Shown here piece after piece: positions 7,188 through 14,553 of a DNA stretch of 23,407 bases. The DNA is from Bacillota bacterium (GTDB lineage Bacteria > Bacillota > Clostridia > Lachnospirales > Lachnospiraceae): assembly GCA_023395555.1 (NCBI GenBank), contig JAEWYQ010000068.1:1-23407 (forward strand). The letters are read 5' to 3'. Both the position numbers and the translations under genes were made by a program. Position 1 is the first letter of the stretch; every line of letters starts with the position of its first letter. Below the pieces are notes generated by a model. That model saw only the letters and a program-made list of their open reading frames with translations. It was not told where the DNA came from and searched no databases.

Positions 7188-7907
7188 TTATTGGGATACG
7201 AACTCTTCACCGCGATTCTCTAAGACGGTAAGAGATGTGAGAGCAAGCTGTAAATAGGTCTGTCCGTTTACTTCATATTCCTCCAGCACGCCGATGACCT
7301 CACACCAATCATCCTCCTGCGGCCAGTCCCCGTCCCAATTGACTTCAAATCCGGCCTCACCATCATAGCCGCAGCAGCCGGGGCCATAACGGATAACAAA
7401 ATGGTAGGTGGTGTCATCCTCCTCCCAGTAGGAGGATTTGAAGATACCTTCATATTTTATTGTTTTTCCCAGATAGTCCTCCGAGTTGAGATAGATATCG
7501 TTGGTCTGCGCGATGAACATTTTTTCCCGAATTTCCACGACGCCGCCAATCTCTGCTGCATCGCCAATCCCGGATGTGCCGCCAATCTCTGCTGCATCGC
7601 CAACCCCTGCTGTACCAGCCCCTGTTGTATCATCAATTTCTGCTGCATTATCAACTTCCGTTGAATTGCCGCTTTGTGTTGCATTGCTGGTTTCTGCCGC
7701 AGTATCACCGGAGGGCAGCGTGTCGCCGGATGCATCCGGGGAGGACAAATCTTCTGAACTGCTTTCTTCAGACGAGTTATCTGCCGGTAAGCTTACCGGG
7801 GGTGTTTTCATATCGGCTTGTGAAGCGGTATTCGGAGCAGGGGAAGCGTTGCTGCATCCGCTTAATAAAAAAATACAAAGTAAAAAAATTATTACCGGTC
7901 TTTTCAT
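7188..7907 (-). CDS. Zinc-operon lipoprotein with C-terminal CC domain
   Basis: A 239-residue predicted lipoprotein. It has a short signal sequence ending in the lipobox LLSGC (Cys18) and a long low-complexity Ser/Asp/Ala/Gly-rich linker (about 20-125). The compact C-terminal domain (about 135-232) contains DYLGKTIKYEGIF, RYGPGCCGYDGEAGFEV (paired Cys at 178-179) and WCEVIGVLEEYEVNGQTYL. This domain resembles the small beta-rich domain of DUF1980/TIGR03943 proteins, which also carries a CC motif, but the match is from memory. The ATG at 7907 overlaps the znuB stop in an ATGA quartet, so translation is coupled. Its place in the zinc operon suggests an extracellular metal-related role at the membrane. 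The linker contains a tandem GDAAEIGG duplication (103-110 and 115-122). Exact function unknown. Confidence 0.82.
   Translation of the reverse strand: MKRPVIIFLLCIFLLSGCSNASPAPNTASQADMKTPPVSLPADNSSEESSSEDLSSPDASGDTLPSGDTAAETSNATQSGNSTEVDNAAEIDDTTGAGTAGVGDAAEIGGTSGIGDAAEIGGVVEIREKMFIAQTNDIYLNSEDYLGKTIKYEGIFKSSYWEEDDTTYHFVIRYGPGCCGYDGEAGFEVNWDGDWPQEDDWCEVIGVLEEYEVNGQTYLQLALTSLTVLENRGEEFVSQ
7542..7603 (-). repeat. 26-bp tandem duplication inside the lipoprotein linker
   Basis: Identical 26-base copies at 7542-7567 and 7578-7603 (period 36 bases, in frame) encode the repeated GDAAEIGG part of the linker. Similar but diverged codons continue on both sides, so the linker appears to have grown by slippage or unequal exchange. 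Confidence 0.85.
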
Positions 7908-8731
7908 TGTCCCGCCCTTCCCTTCCTGCTGCCGATGATCCAAAATACCAGAAAGGCAGCAACATTGATAATAACGACGCTTGCACCTGTTGGAGTAGCA
8001 TAAACATATGAAATGACCACACCGGTAAAAAAGCAGATAACGGATACAATAGCGGAGCATACCGTCACGCTTCGAAAGGTCTTGCAGGTTCGCATGGAAG
8101 TGAGAGCGGGGAAAATTATTAAGCTGGAAATCAAAAGCGCACCCATCATCCTCATGCCCAGGACAATAGTAATCGCAGTTAAAAAGGCAATGAGCATGTT
8201 GTAAAGTCCTGTTTTTGTACCGGTGGCCCGGGCAAAGGTTTCATCAAAGGTAACCGCAAATATTTTGTTGTAGAACAGCACAAATAAGACAAGAACCACA
8301 ATAGCAAGTGCAATACTCAATGCCACATCGTCTTTGCTCATGGCAAGGATGCTGCCGAACATGTAATTGCATACATCGGTATTCATGCCAGTGGTGAGGG
8401 ATATCACCACAACCCCCACCGCCAGGGCACTTGTGGAAATCAGTGCGATGGCGGCATCCCCCTTGATTTTACTGTTTTCGCTGATGCGCAGAAGCAGGAA
8501 GGCCGCCAATATCACAACAGGGATGGAAACGGCAAGGGGAGCCGCATTCATAGCTGTGGCAATTGCCAAGGTACCGAAGCCCACATGGGAAAGCCCGTCG
8601 CCTATCATGGAGTAACGCTTCAGCACAAGGCTGATGCCCAGCAGGGCCGCGCAGAGGGAGACCAGCAGTCCCACCACAACGGCACGAACGAGAAAGGTAT
8701 AGGAAAACATCTCTATCAATGTGCTAATCAT
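7904..8731 (-). CDS. znuB: Zinc ABC transporter permease
   Basis: A 275-residue polytopic membrane protein of the ABC-3 family (ZnuB/AdcB/MntB) with about eight hydrophobic segments. It has the family features VVVGLLVSLCAALLGISLVL near the start, GDGLSHVGFGTLAIA and DPLATILGF-like loops, and the ALLISSLIIFPALTSM motif. It forms the membrane channel for the metal released by the binding lipoprotein. Start ATG at 8731 follows GGGAGGTG at the ideal distance and lies eight bases inside the end of the ATPase gene. The stop overlaps the downstream lipoprotein start. Zinc rather than manganese is inferred from the ZinT domain and His-rich segments of the partner protein. Confidence 0.93.
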   Translation of the reverse strand: MISTLIEMFSYTFLVRAVVVGLLVSLCAALLGISLVLKRYSMIGDGLSHVGFGTLAIATAMNAAPLAVSIPVVILAAFLLLRISENSKIKGDAAIALISTSALAVGVVVISLTTGMNTDVCNYMFGSILAMSKDDVALSIALAIVVLVLFVLFYNKIFAVTFDETFARATGTKTGLYNMLIAFLTAITIVLGMRMMGALLISSLIIFPALTSMRTCKTFRSVTVCSAIVSVICFFTGVVISYVYATPTGASVVIINVAAFLVFWIIGSRKGRAGQ

Positions 8732-9434
8732 TGTATTCACCTCCCAAAAAATCAATGCCAATACGGGACTTTATGTAGTCCTCTGTTTTCCCGTAAAATA
8801 CCTGCTGATTTCGTAAATGGAGAATATGCCCGGCAAATTTTACCGCACTGCGGATGTCATGCGAGACCATAATAATAGTAATACCGGTATCCTTGTTGAT
8901 TTTTTGGATTAAGCGGTACAGCTCCTGGGTAACCAGGGGGTCCAGCCCGGCAACCGGCTCATCCAGCAGCAGGAGCTCTTTGGTTGCACAGAGAGCCCGC
9001 GCCAGCAGCACGCGCTGCTGCTGGCCGCCGGACAATTCTCTGTAACAACGGTTTCTCAAAGCTTCAATGCCAAGGCGGCGAAGGTTATCCTCCGCCATTG
9101 CCCGGTCTGCCCGCGAATAAAAAGGGCGTATGCCGCGGGCGCTGAAGCGTCCTGACAGGACTACCTCATACGCGCTGGCGGGAAAGTCTTTCTGAGCGGC
9201 AGTTTGCTGCGGAAGATATCCGATTTCAGCCGCCTTCAGGCCATCACCCATCAAGATACTTCCGCTCTGCGGTGCCTTTAACCGCAGCAGGCCTTTTATG
9301 AGAGTACTTTTGCCGGAACCGTTTTCTCCGACGATGCATAGGTAATCACCCTTTTGAACCTCAAAGCTGAGGCCGCTGACGGCCGGAATGCCGTCATAAG
9401 CAAAAGAAGCGTTTTGACAAGTGATAAGAGCCAT
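8724..9434 (-). CDS. znuC: Zinc ABC transporter ATP-binding protein
   Basis: A 236-residue ABC ATPase with all signature elements in order: Walker A GENGSGKST (36-44), Q-loop at LPQQ (74-77), signature LSGGQ (134-138), Walker B LLLLDEP (154-160) and H-loop His192 (MVSHD). It energises metal import with the adjacent permease. The start ATG at 9434 is one base after the binding-protein stop codon (TAA, 9436-9438), and its GGAGG lies inside that gene's end. The last eight bases overlap znuB, so the three transporter genes are translated as a block. C-terminal GIDFLGGEYND is short, with no extra regulatory domain. Confidence 0.94.
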   Translation of the reverse strand: MALITCQNASFAYDGIPAVSGLSFEVQKGDYLCIVGENGSGKSTLIKGLLRLKAPQSGSILMGDGLKAAEIGYLPQQTAAQKDFPASAYEVVLSGRFSARGIRPFYSRADRAMAEDNLRRLGIEALRNRCYRELSGGQQQRVLLARALCATKELLLLDEPVAGLDPLVTQELYRLIQKINKDTGITIIMVSHDIRSAVKFAGHILHLRNQQVFYGKTEDYIKSRIGIDFLGGEYND

Positions 9435-9435
9435 A

Positions 9436-10941
9436 TTATCTCAGTGCCTCCTTTAAATTCTCTACATTCTGCTTCATTAAATCGAGATAGCTGACGCCGC
9501 TTTCGATTTCAGCCTTGGTAACATTGTGGCAGGAGTGGAGAAGCAGTACCTTTGCCCCGGTTGCCTCGCTTATGGTATCGGCCATCTTTTGATTGGACAG
9601 CTCGATATGGAATACAACAGGTATGCCCTCCGCCTTTGTTTTATCAATCAGGAAAGCCACCGTGGCCGCACTTGCCTCCGTTTCCGTAGAGCAGCCGGGG
9701 AAGGCGGCAAAGTATTCCAGGCCATAGGCGTCCACTAAATACCGGAATGGAAAGCGGTCGCCGAAAATCAGTGTTTTATGGGAGGCCGAGGCCGCAACTT
9801 CCCGGAACGCCGCGTCAAGCTCATCTAACTGAGTGAGATATGACGCTGTATTTTCTTTGTAGAGTTCAGCGTTTGTACTGTCCGCTTCACAAAGAGTATC
9901 GGAAATCTTTTGAACAATCAGCTTTGCGTTTCTGGGGGAGGTCCATACATGCTCATCTAATTCGGCATCTTCGTGTTCGTGTACGGCCATAAACTCTCCG
10001 ATTTCCTTGCCGGAATGGCTGCTGTCAAAGTAGAAAGCGGCCCAGTCCTCCTTCGAAATAAGCGCATCAAAGCCCTCATTTCCGTATTTTAAGTGTATAT
10101 GCCCGATTTCTTCGTGTTCTTCTTCGTGCTCCTCTTCTTCGTGATGTTCTTCTTCGTATCCGTATTCATGATCATAAAAGGACAGATAGGAGGGCAGCCC
10201 TTCCACCGGGGTGACAATCTCAAAATTATACCACACAGAAGCTCCATGATCGGACTCTGTGATTTGATAACCCTTGTATGCGTATTCACCGGAAAGCGTA
10301 CCGATTGTTAAGGTGTTGTTGTCGATGGTAAGGTTATCGTAATCGGAAGCCCATTGCGTAAGCAGGGCTGCTTTTCTTTCCTCCCATGTAAGCTGGTTTT
10401 CCTCAGCGGTATGCTCAATATATTCATCAAGAGAGCCGTCGTTTATGAGAGGGATGCCGGAGATCCACCCGCCGTTAAAATCACTCATCGGGCGGTCTTT
10501 GACATTGGCCGGATCAAAATCTTCACTGCCATGGTCATGTCCGTGGTCATCCTCCATCCCCTCCACAAGCTCTTCTTCCACAACCTCCACACAGTCCATG
10601 AGGGTGATAATCTTCATTTTACTGGTGTCCATGGATTCCAGCACCTCATGCACCCACGCATCCGAATCGCCGCCGACATAGACAAACACATCGCAGTTTT
10701 GAATTTTAATTATGTCCTGGGGCGTAGGCTCGTAAGAATGGCTTTCGGAGCCGGGCGGGAGCAGCATGGTAATCTCGGCTTTGTCTCCGACGATTTCTCT
10801 TATAAAATCATAGGGGGCAAAAATGGTGGAAACGACACTAATCTTATCCGCGGAATCCGAAGGATTGCCAGATTTGGCACACCCGCTCATGACAGTGATG
10901 ATAAGGATTAACATAAGCATGATAGAAATATTCTTTTTCAT
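9436..10941 (-). CDS. znuA: Zinc-binding lipoprotein: ZnuA with nested ZinT domain
   Basis: A 501-residue lipoprotein (lipobox VMSGC, Cys21). The N-terminal ZnuA/TroA half (about 33-128) contains PPGSESHSYEPTPQD with ligand His68. A HGHDHG stretch (133-138) leads into a complete ZinT/YodA-type domain (about 145-320). That domain begins ANVKDRPMSDFNGGW, includes SYLSFYDH (251-258), and ends near HIHLKYGNEGF with the paired His281/His283. Inside the ZinT domain is a further His/Glu-rich insertion (259-279). The ZnuA fold then resumes at DEHVWTSPRNAK (His331) and runs to the end (HIELSNQKMAD, about 445-455). At the position where many ZnuA proteins carry a third His, this one reads IFGDRFPFRY (392-401). 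In streptococcal AdcA, ZinT is C-terminal; here it sits within the His-rich loop. GGAGG lies eight bases before the ATG. Confidence 0.92.
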   Translation of the reverse strand: MKKNISIMLMLILIITVMSGCAKSGNPSDSADKISVVSTIFAPYDFIREIVGDKAEITMLLPPGSESHSYEPTPQDIIKIQNCDVFVYVGGDSDAWVHEVLESMDTSKMKIITLMDCVEVVEEELVEGMEDDHGHDHGSEDFDPANVKDRPMSDFNGGWISGIPLINDGSLDEYIEHTAEENQLTWEERKAALLTQWASDYDNLTIDNNTLTIGTLSGEYAYKGYQITESDHGASVWYNFEIVTPVEGLPSYLSFYDHEYGYEEEHHEEEEHEEEHEEIGHIHLKYGNEGFDALISKEDWAAFYFDSSHSGKEIGEFMAVHEHEDAELDEHVWTSPRNAKLIVQKISDTLCEADSTNAELYKENTASYLTQLDELDAAFREVAASASHKTLIFGDRFPFRYLVDAYGLEYFAAFPGCSTETEASAATVAFLIDKTKAEGIPVVFHIELSNQKMADTISEATGAKVLLLHSCHNVTKAEIESGVSYLDLMKQNVENLKEALR

Positions 10942-11065
10942 AAAAATAACCTCCACATTCTTGGTTTTGGGCGCAAAAATACAAGGTCGTACAAAGTACA
11001 CTCAAAAAACGGCGCAAAAATTCCGCCTTCCAAATGGACATCGTATTCCCTTGGGGGAGATTATC

Positions 11066-11371
11066 TCAATGATTCATTCTTACCTTAAGGGAGATGGGGG
11101 TTGATAAGATAATAGGAGCAGCCGTACCCTGCTGAACTGTCCGTGCAAAGAGCAGGCCTGTGTAAATAGAAGCAGCACAAATAAGAGCAGCTGAAAGCTG
11201 CCGAAGCAAATCTCCTGCCGAGTGAAGCTGAAGACAAACAGTACAGTCATGACCGGTACAGTCATGCTCCGCATGTTCTGTAATAAATGAAATCGACAAG
11301 AAGGAAACCAGGCTAAAGAGAATAGAAACCAGTAATGCAATAATTCTCTTTCGCATTTGTCCACGCTTCAT
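11066..11371 (-). CDS. Small membrane protein with His/Cys cluster in zinc operon
   Basis: A 101-residue protein with two hydrophobic helices (about 9-31 and 56-77). They enclose a loop reading TEHAEHDCTGHDCTVCLQLH (31-50), which contains His33, His36, Cys38, His41, Cys43 and Cys46. Such a cluster could hold zinc at the outer face of the membrane. Start ATG at 11371 follows AGGAGG at the ideal distance. It lies 40 bases after the Fur-family regulator gene and 124 bases before znuA, with no promoter or terminator visible between, so it is likely in the same transcript. I do not recognise a named family. A role in zinc delivery or sensing is inferred from position and motif only. Confidence 0.75.
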   Translation of the reverse strand: MKRGQMRKRIIALLVSILFSLVSFLSISFITEHAEHDCTGHDCTVCLQLHSAGDLLRQLSAALICAASIYTGLLFARTVQQGTAAPIILSTPISLKVRMNH

Positions 11372-11411
11372 AGCTTTCCTCCTTTTTCAAAAATCAACCC
11401 GGCGGCCGGCT

Positions 11412-11819
11412 CTAGCCGATACAATTAGAACACTTGCCATATAGCACGGTTTTCATGGGATTAATCAGAAATGCGTGCTCCTCATACACATGCTGCGGTA
11501 CATTTTCCATCACACTGCATTGCAAATGCAATACCGCACCGCATTGCTCACACTTCAAATGGATTTGCTGATGTTCATGCGCGCTTGAAATGTGCTGATA
11601 ACAGGAGCCGGAAACGCCGTCAAGGGTATATTTGCGGATCGTTCCGTTTTCCACAAGCTTGTCAAGGTGACGATAAATAGTTGCAAGTCCAATAGGATAA
11701 TCGCTGGTCTCAAAATGGGAAGCGATCTGACCCGCGGTAACATGCTCGCCGTTAAGCGAGGACAGATACGCAAGAATAGCGTCACTTTGTTTTGTGTTAT
11801 ATCTTGAAGGCCGCTTCAT
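11412..11819 (-). CDS. zur: Fur-family regulator, probably zinc-sensing (Zur)
   Basis: A 135-residue Fur-family repressor of normal length. The winged-helix DNA-binding region includes YPIGLATIYRHLDKLVENGT (41-60). The C-terminal metal-binding and dimer domain has the HEHQQIHLKCEQCG segment (His81, His83, His87, Cys90, Cys93) and a second CxxC at Cys130/Cys133, forming the structural zinc site. It heads an operon encoding a complete zinc importer, so Zur function is the best reading; Fur or PerR cannot be excluded from sequence. Start ATG at 11819 follows AAGGAGG. A Fur-type palindrome lies just downstream of its promoter, so it probably represses its own operon when zinc is plentiful. Confidence 0.85.
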   Translation of the reverse strand: MKRPSRYNTKQSDAILAYLSSLNGEHVTAGQIASHFETSDYPIGLATIYRHLDKLVENGTIRKYTLDGVSGSCYQHISSAHEHQQIHLKCEQCGAVLHLQCSVMENVPQHVYEEHAFLINPMKTVLYGKCSNCIG

Positions 11820-11844
11820 TTTGTATACCTCCTTGGTATCAATC

Positions 11845-11859
11845 TGATAATGATTTTCA
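11845..11859 (-). promoter_or_regulatory. Fur-type operator box for the zinc operon
   Basis: The minus strand reads TGAAAATCATTATCA, a 7-1-7 inverted repeat matching the Bacillus Fur/Zur/PerR box layout (TGATAAT-N-ATTATCA) at all but one arm position. It lies at the expected transcription start, directly after the -10, where bound repressor would block RNA polymerase. Confidence 0.72.
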
Positions 11860-11887
11860 GTTTATCACAGGAGACAGAAAAAATCAA
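11859..11887 (-). promoter_or_regulatory. Promoter of the zur-znu operon
   Basis: The minus strand shows TTGATT (11882-11887), a 17-base spacer and an extended -10, TGATAAACT (TAAACT at 11859-11864). The -35 is also the end of the terminator stem of the preceding gene. Confidence 0.62.
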
Positions 11888-11930
11888 TATGAAAAACGGT
11901 ATCATTCCAGCGGTGTTTTTCATATTGATT
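11882..11930 (-). terminator. Terminator after the ArsR-type regulator gene
   Basis: A 16-bp perfect stem (11882-11897 with 11915-11930) begins eight bases after the stop codon of the regulator gene ending at 11939, and the minus strand continues with a run of six T. The stem is AT-rich but long. The descending arm contains the -35 element of the next operon, so the two units are packed without spare DNA. Confidence 0.72.
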
Positions 11931-11938
11931 CCCATATC

Positions 11939-13024
11939 TTATTTTTGTTTCAAGTCTTCCTGTAAACCGTCAAATACTTCTTTAATGAATTCCCAGTCCA
12001 CCTGATATCCTGTTTTGCCGTTCTTTTTCTCATATTCAAGAATATTGGCCGTTACCAATGCATTGACGTGGTAGGAAATCGTGGCACTTGAAACATTCAG
12101 GGTGTTTGCCATGGATTTCGTAGAGGTTACTCCATGGGCGACCAGCCGGAGGACTTCATATCTGGTCCTGTCTCCCAGGTTTTTAAAGAAAAGAACTCTT
12201 TCATTCAATTTATTCTCCGTTTTTTCCTTCAGAAGCTGAAAGCTTTTCTCCATCTCCATTCCCCATTGAAGGTACGGGAATGAGGTATCAGTGATACATT
12301 TTATACTGTATGGAGTCATACAGGAAATATAAAGCGCACTGGTTCTCCGGGGAAACATGTCTTGATGTAGTATGGAATTGCTTAGTATATCAAGTCCGTT
12401 TTCCTCGTTCCGGTTCAGAAATTCCTCTAATTCCATGCCGCATTGTAAGACCCGGCTTTCATGGGAAAGATATAACCTGCGAAAATCCGGCAATAGCCGG
12501 TATAGTAATTCTACATATTGAACTAAATACCTTTTTGGCGAATCCAGCATTAAGTATAAATTCCACTTATGGCCGTCCTCAAGAGAAAGATTATCGACCA
12601 ATTCCCTGATATGGTCTTTGCTTAAAGAGATCTCCTCTGCCAGTTCTGAAGCTCCGGCTCTTTTATCGGCATCATCGTCCCTTAGCAGGATGCTTCTGAT
12701 CAGCCGCTTCCTCAGCTCCGTTTCCTCTGCGGACAGGAGATGGTTCAGGTAATCTTCCTCACAGGAGAATCCAAATACCTCATAGGCTTTTATAATCAAG
12801 GATGAAAATACATAGTCCTCCATAACATTTTTAGAATAAAAAAGACGAATATCTCCTTCATGGGGGATTAAAACAGCTTCACAATTCTTGAGAAGATCCC
12901 TGTATTCCGGAGTTATAATATCCGCATATTCTTCCAGCGCTTCACTGGAGTTGCTATATGTAACACCCGGAAATTCAATGAGATCAATAATCTTACTTTC
13001 ATTTTTATGAAACTGAAACCTCAT
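11939..13024 (-). CDS. ArsR-type winged-helix regulator with long N-terminal domain
   Basis: A 361-residue soluble protein. The C-terminal part is an ArsR/SmtB-like winged helix: LGDRTRYEVLRLVAHGVTST, then the recognition region NTLNVSSATISYHVNALVTA and the wing EKKNGKTGYQVD. The N-terminal 270 residues form an uncharacterised helical domain rich in charged residues; it resembles the long N-terminal regions of ArsR proteins next to MFS pumps, probably a ligand-sensing domain. I chose the ATG at 13024 (GGAGG 11 bases upstream). The gene overlaps the end of the MFS exporter gene by 20 bases, so translation is coupled and the protein likely controls that exporter. No metal-binding Cys cluster is visible. 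A palindrome at the exporter promoter is the likely target. Confidence 0.82.
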   Translation of the reverse strand: MRFQFHKNESKIIDLIEFPGVTYSNSSEALEEYADIITPEYRDLLKNCEAVLIPHEGDIRLFYSKNVMEDYVFSSLIIKAYEVFGFSCEEDYLNHLLSAEETELRKRLIRSILLRDDDADKRAGASELAEEISLSKDHIRELVDNLSLEDGHKWNLYLMLDSPKRYLVQYVELLYRLLPDFRRLYLSHESRVLQCGMELEEFLNRNEENGLDILSNSILHQDMFPRRTSALYISCMTPYSIKCITDTSFPYLQWGMEMEKSFQLLKEKTENKLNERVLFFKNLGDRTRYEVLRLVAHGVTSTKSMANTLNVSSATISYHVNALVTANILEYEKKNGKTGYQVDWEFIKEVFDGLQEDLKQK

Positions 13025-14303
13025 TTGCCGTTGTTCCTCCCTCTGCTTCGCTTTCTTCATCAATCCGGCATAGGATATTCCGGTAGCCCAATACGGCCGC
13101 AACCATAACCACACCGCTGAAAAGAATTACGTACTCTGAGGGTATTATATCATATAGAAAACCAAAAATCATCTGTCCTACAGGAATAAATACGGTCATA
13201 GCAAGATTCAGTACGGAGGAAACTCTCCCCATTAGCTCCATAGGAACAATTTGATTAAACAGGGCACCTGTTGCAATGTTTAAAACCGTGATGAAAAATC
13301 CTATGAAAAAGGAGATGCCGGTTATAAACAGATAGGAAACCATATGATTGGAATCGAGATTCCTCAATAGGCCGCTGGGGCCCAGGGACATGACCGTGCT
13401 GAGTATTCCGGTGATGAGCAGACTGAGAAAGGTCAGCCTTCCAATCTTGATTTTTTTATTAATAGAAGATGCCAAAAGGGGTGCTGCAAACATGGATACT
13501 GCCAAAACGGTCTGATAGATACCGTATTGATAGTCCGAAAGCTTAAGGTCTTCTTTTAAAACATACAGTAAACCAATTGAAAACAAGGGGCCGATGCAAA
13601 AGTTAACAATGGTTCCGATGCCAATAATAGAAGAAATGAATTTGTTTTTCCTGATGGCGGTTATCCCTTCCGCTAAATCTTCTTTAAAAGTCTTAAGATC
13701 AATGCTCTTTGGCGCTTTCTGATTCTTAGGCACTTTCATACAGAGCTTGCAAAGAGCGGAAAGAAAGAAGGCAATGGCGCTGATCAGGAGAATAATCTTA
13801 AAACCAAATACACCATATAAAACAGAGGCGATAATAGGGGACAGCAAATTACCGATACTGTTTATCAGGGAAATAGCAGAGCTGGCATCCACCAGATCTT
13901 CTTTCTTCAGGATACTGGGCAGAATTGCAGATATGGAGGCTTGAAAAAATAATTCGGTTATCTCTAATAAGATAACAAACGCATACAGCAGCGGAACGGT
14001 TATCCTTCCGGCGGCGAAAAAGAGGATACTATAGACGCTGATAAGGAAGCCATTGGTAAAATCTAAGAATACAATGCTCCTTTTCCGGTCAAACCAATCT
14101 CCGAAAACACCTGCAATGGGAGTCAGGAGAAGTCTTGGGATGATAAGGATGGACAGCATGGAAGCAAAGATCACGGCAGAGCCTGTAACGGATAATACAT
14201 ACAGGGAAATTGCAAACTGCAGCATATTGCTTCCTAATAAGGATATAAATTTTCCGATAACGTATAACTTGAAGTTCGTTTGCTTTAATAAAGATAGTCT
14301 CAT
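13005..14303 (-). CDS. MFS exporter (macrolide-efflux-like family)
   Basis: A 432-residue membrane transporter with about twelve hydrophobic helices. The N-terminal half shows FISLLGSNMLQFAISLYVLS and, in the loop between helices 2 and 3, GVFGDWFDRKRSIVF, the conserved MFS loop motif. The overall pattern fits the MFS_3/MefA-like drug exporters that work by proton antiport. Start ATG at 14303 follows GGGGAGG. The gene is first in a two-gene unit with an ArsR-type regulator, an arrangement typical of inducible drug or toxin export. The substrate is not predictable. The terminal residues beyond about 415 are hydrophilic (EEESEAEGG-like) and overlap the regulator gene. Confidence 0.86.
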   Translation of the reverse strand: MRLSLLKQTNFKLYVIGKFISLLGSNMLQFAISLYVLSVTGSAVIFASMLSILIIPRLLLTPIAGVFGDWFDRKRSIVFLDFTNGFLISVYSILFFAAGRITVPLLYAFVILLEITELFFQASISAILPSILKKEDLVDASSAISLINSIGNLLSPIIASVLYGVFGFKIILLISAIAFFLSALCKLCMKVPKNQKAPKSIDLKTFKEDLAEGITAIRKNKFISSIIGIGTIVNFCIGPLFSIGLLYVLKEDLKLSDYQYGIYQTVLAVSMFAAPLLASSINKKIKIGRLTFLSLLITGILSTVMSLGPSGLLRNLDSNHMVSYLFITGISFFIGFFITVLNIATGALFNQIVPMELMGRVSSVLNLAMTVFIPVGQMIFGFLYDIIPSEYVILFSGVVMVAAVLGYRNILCRIDEESEAEGGTTANEVSVS

Positions 14304-14320
14304 GAATAAAGCCTCCCCGT

Positions 14321-14329
14321 ATTATACCA
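14321..14329 (-). promoter_or_regulatory. Extended -10 promoter of the MFS-ArsR operon
   Basis: The minus strand reads TGGTATAAT, an extended -10 with a perfect TATAAT (14321-14326), 17 bases before the exporter start codon. The -35 region (CTACTT at 17 bases) is weak, which is common with extended -10 elements and with activator- or repressor-controlled promoters. The transcript leader is very short. Confidence 0.55.
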
Positions 14330-14356
14330 TAGATTGATAGATAAAGTAGTTTTTCA

Positions 14357-14379
14357 TAAATACCATACCATGGTATTTA
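14357..14379. promoter_or_regulatory. Palindromic operator candidate
   Basis: A 10-bp perfect inverted repeat, TAAATACCAT (14357-14366) with its complement (14370-14379), spaced by three bases. It lies about 30 bases upstream of the MFS -10. It also covers a possible plus-strand -10 (TAAATA, 14357-14362, with TTGATA at 14334-14339, spacer 17). ArsR-family operators are imperfect palindromes of this size, so it may bind the regulator encoded by the operon. Confidence 0.55.
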
Positions 14380-14384
14380 ATAAT

Positions 14385-14553
14385 AGGAGGATATCATGAT
14401 ATTTATATTGTGTCAATGCAAAAATTAGATAGACATCTAATAAATTAATAAAAATTAGGTATATTAGATGAATATAAAGACCCCGTTGCCGATTATGAAG
14501 GTATAAGACGAATCAATGCACTGGATTATTTAGTTCATAAAATTGAGATATAG
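14385..14553 (+). pseudogene. Possible remnant of a divergent plus-strand gene
   Basis: On the plus strand, AGGAGG (14385-14390) precedes an ATG whose frame stops after ten codons. From 14452 another frame is open to a stop at 14553 and ends DYEGIRRINALDYLVHKIEI, which has a protein-like composition. Stops in between and the possible plus-strand promoter suggest a gene once divergent from the MFS exporter and now decayed. It overlaps the 3' end of the HD-domain gene by 19 bases. The family is not recognised, and chance cannot be excluded. Confidence 0.3.

Noticed and set aside
7542..7603. CRISPR-like repeat
   Set aside because: Only two in-frame copies inside a low-complexity coding linker; no spacers or cas genes.
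10354..10911. Plus-strand frame of 185 codons
   Set aside because: Antisense to the znuA-zinT gene and without its own motifs or ribosome site.
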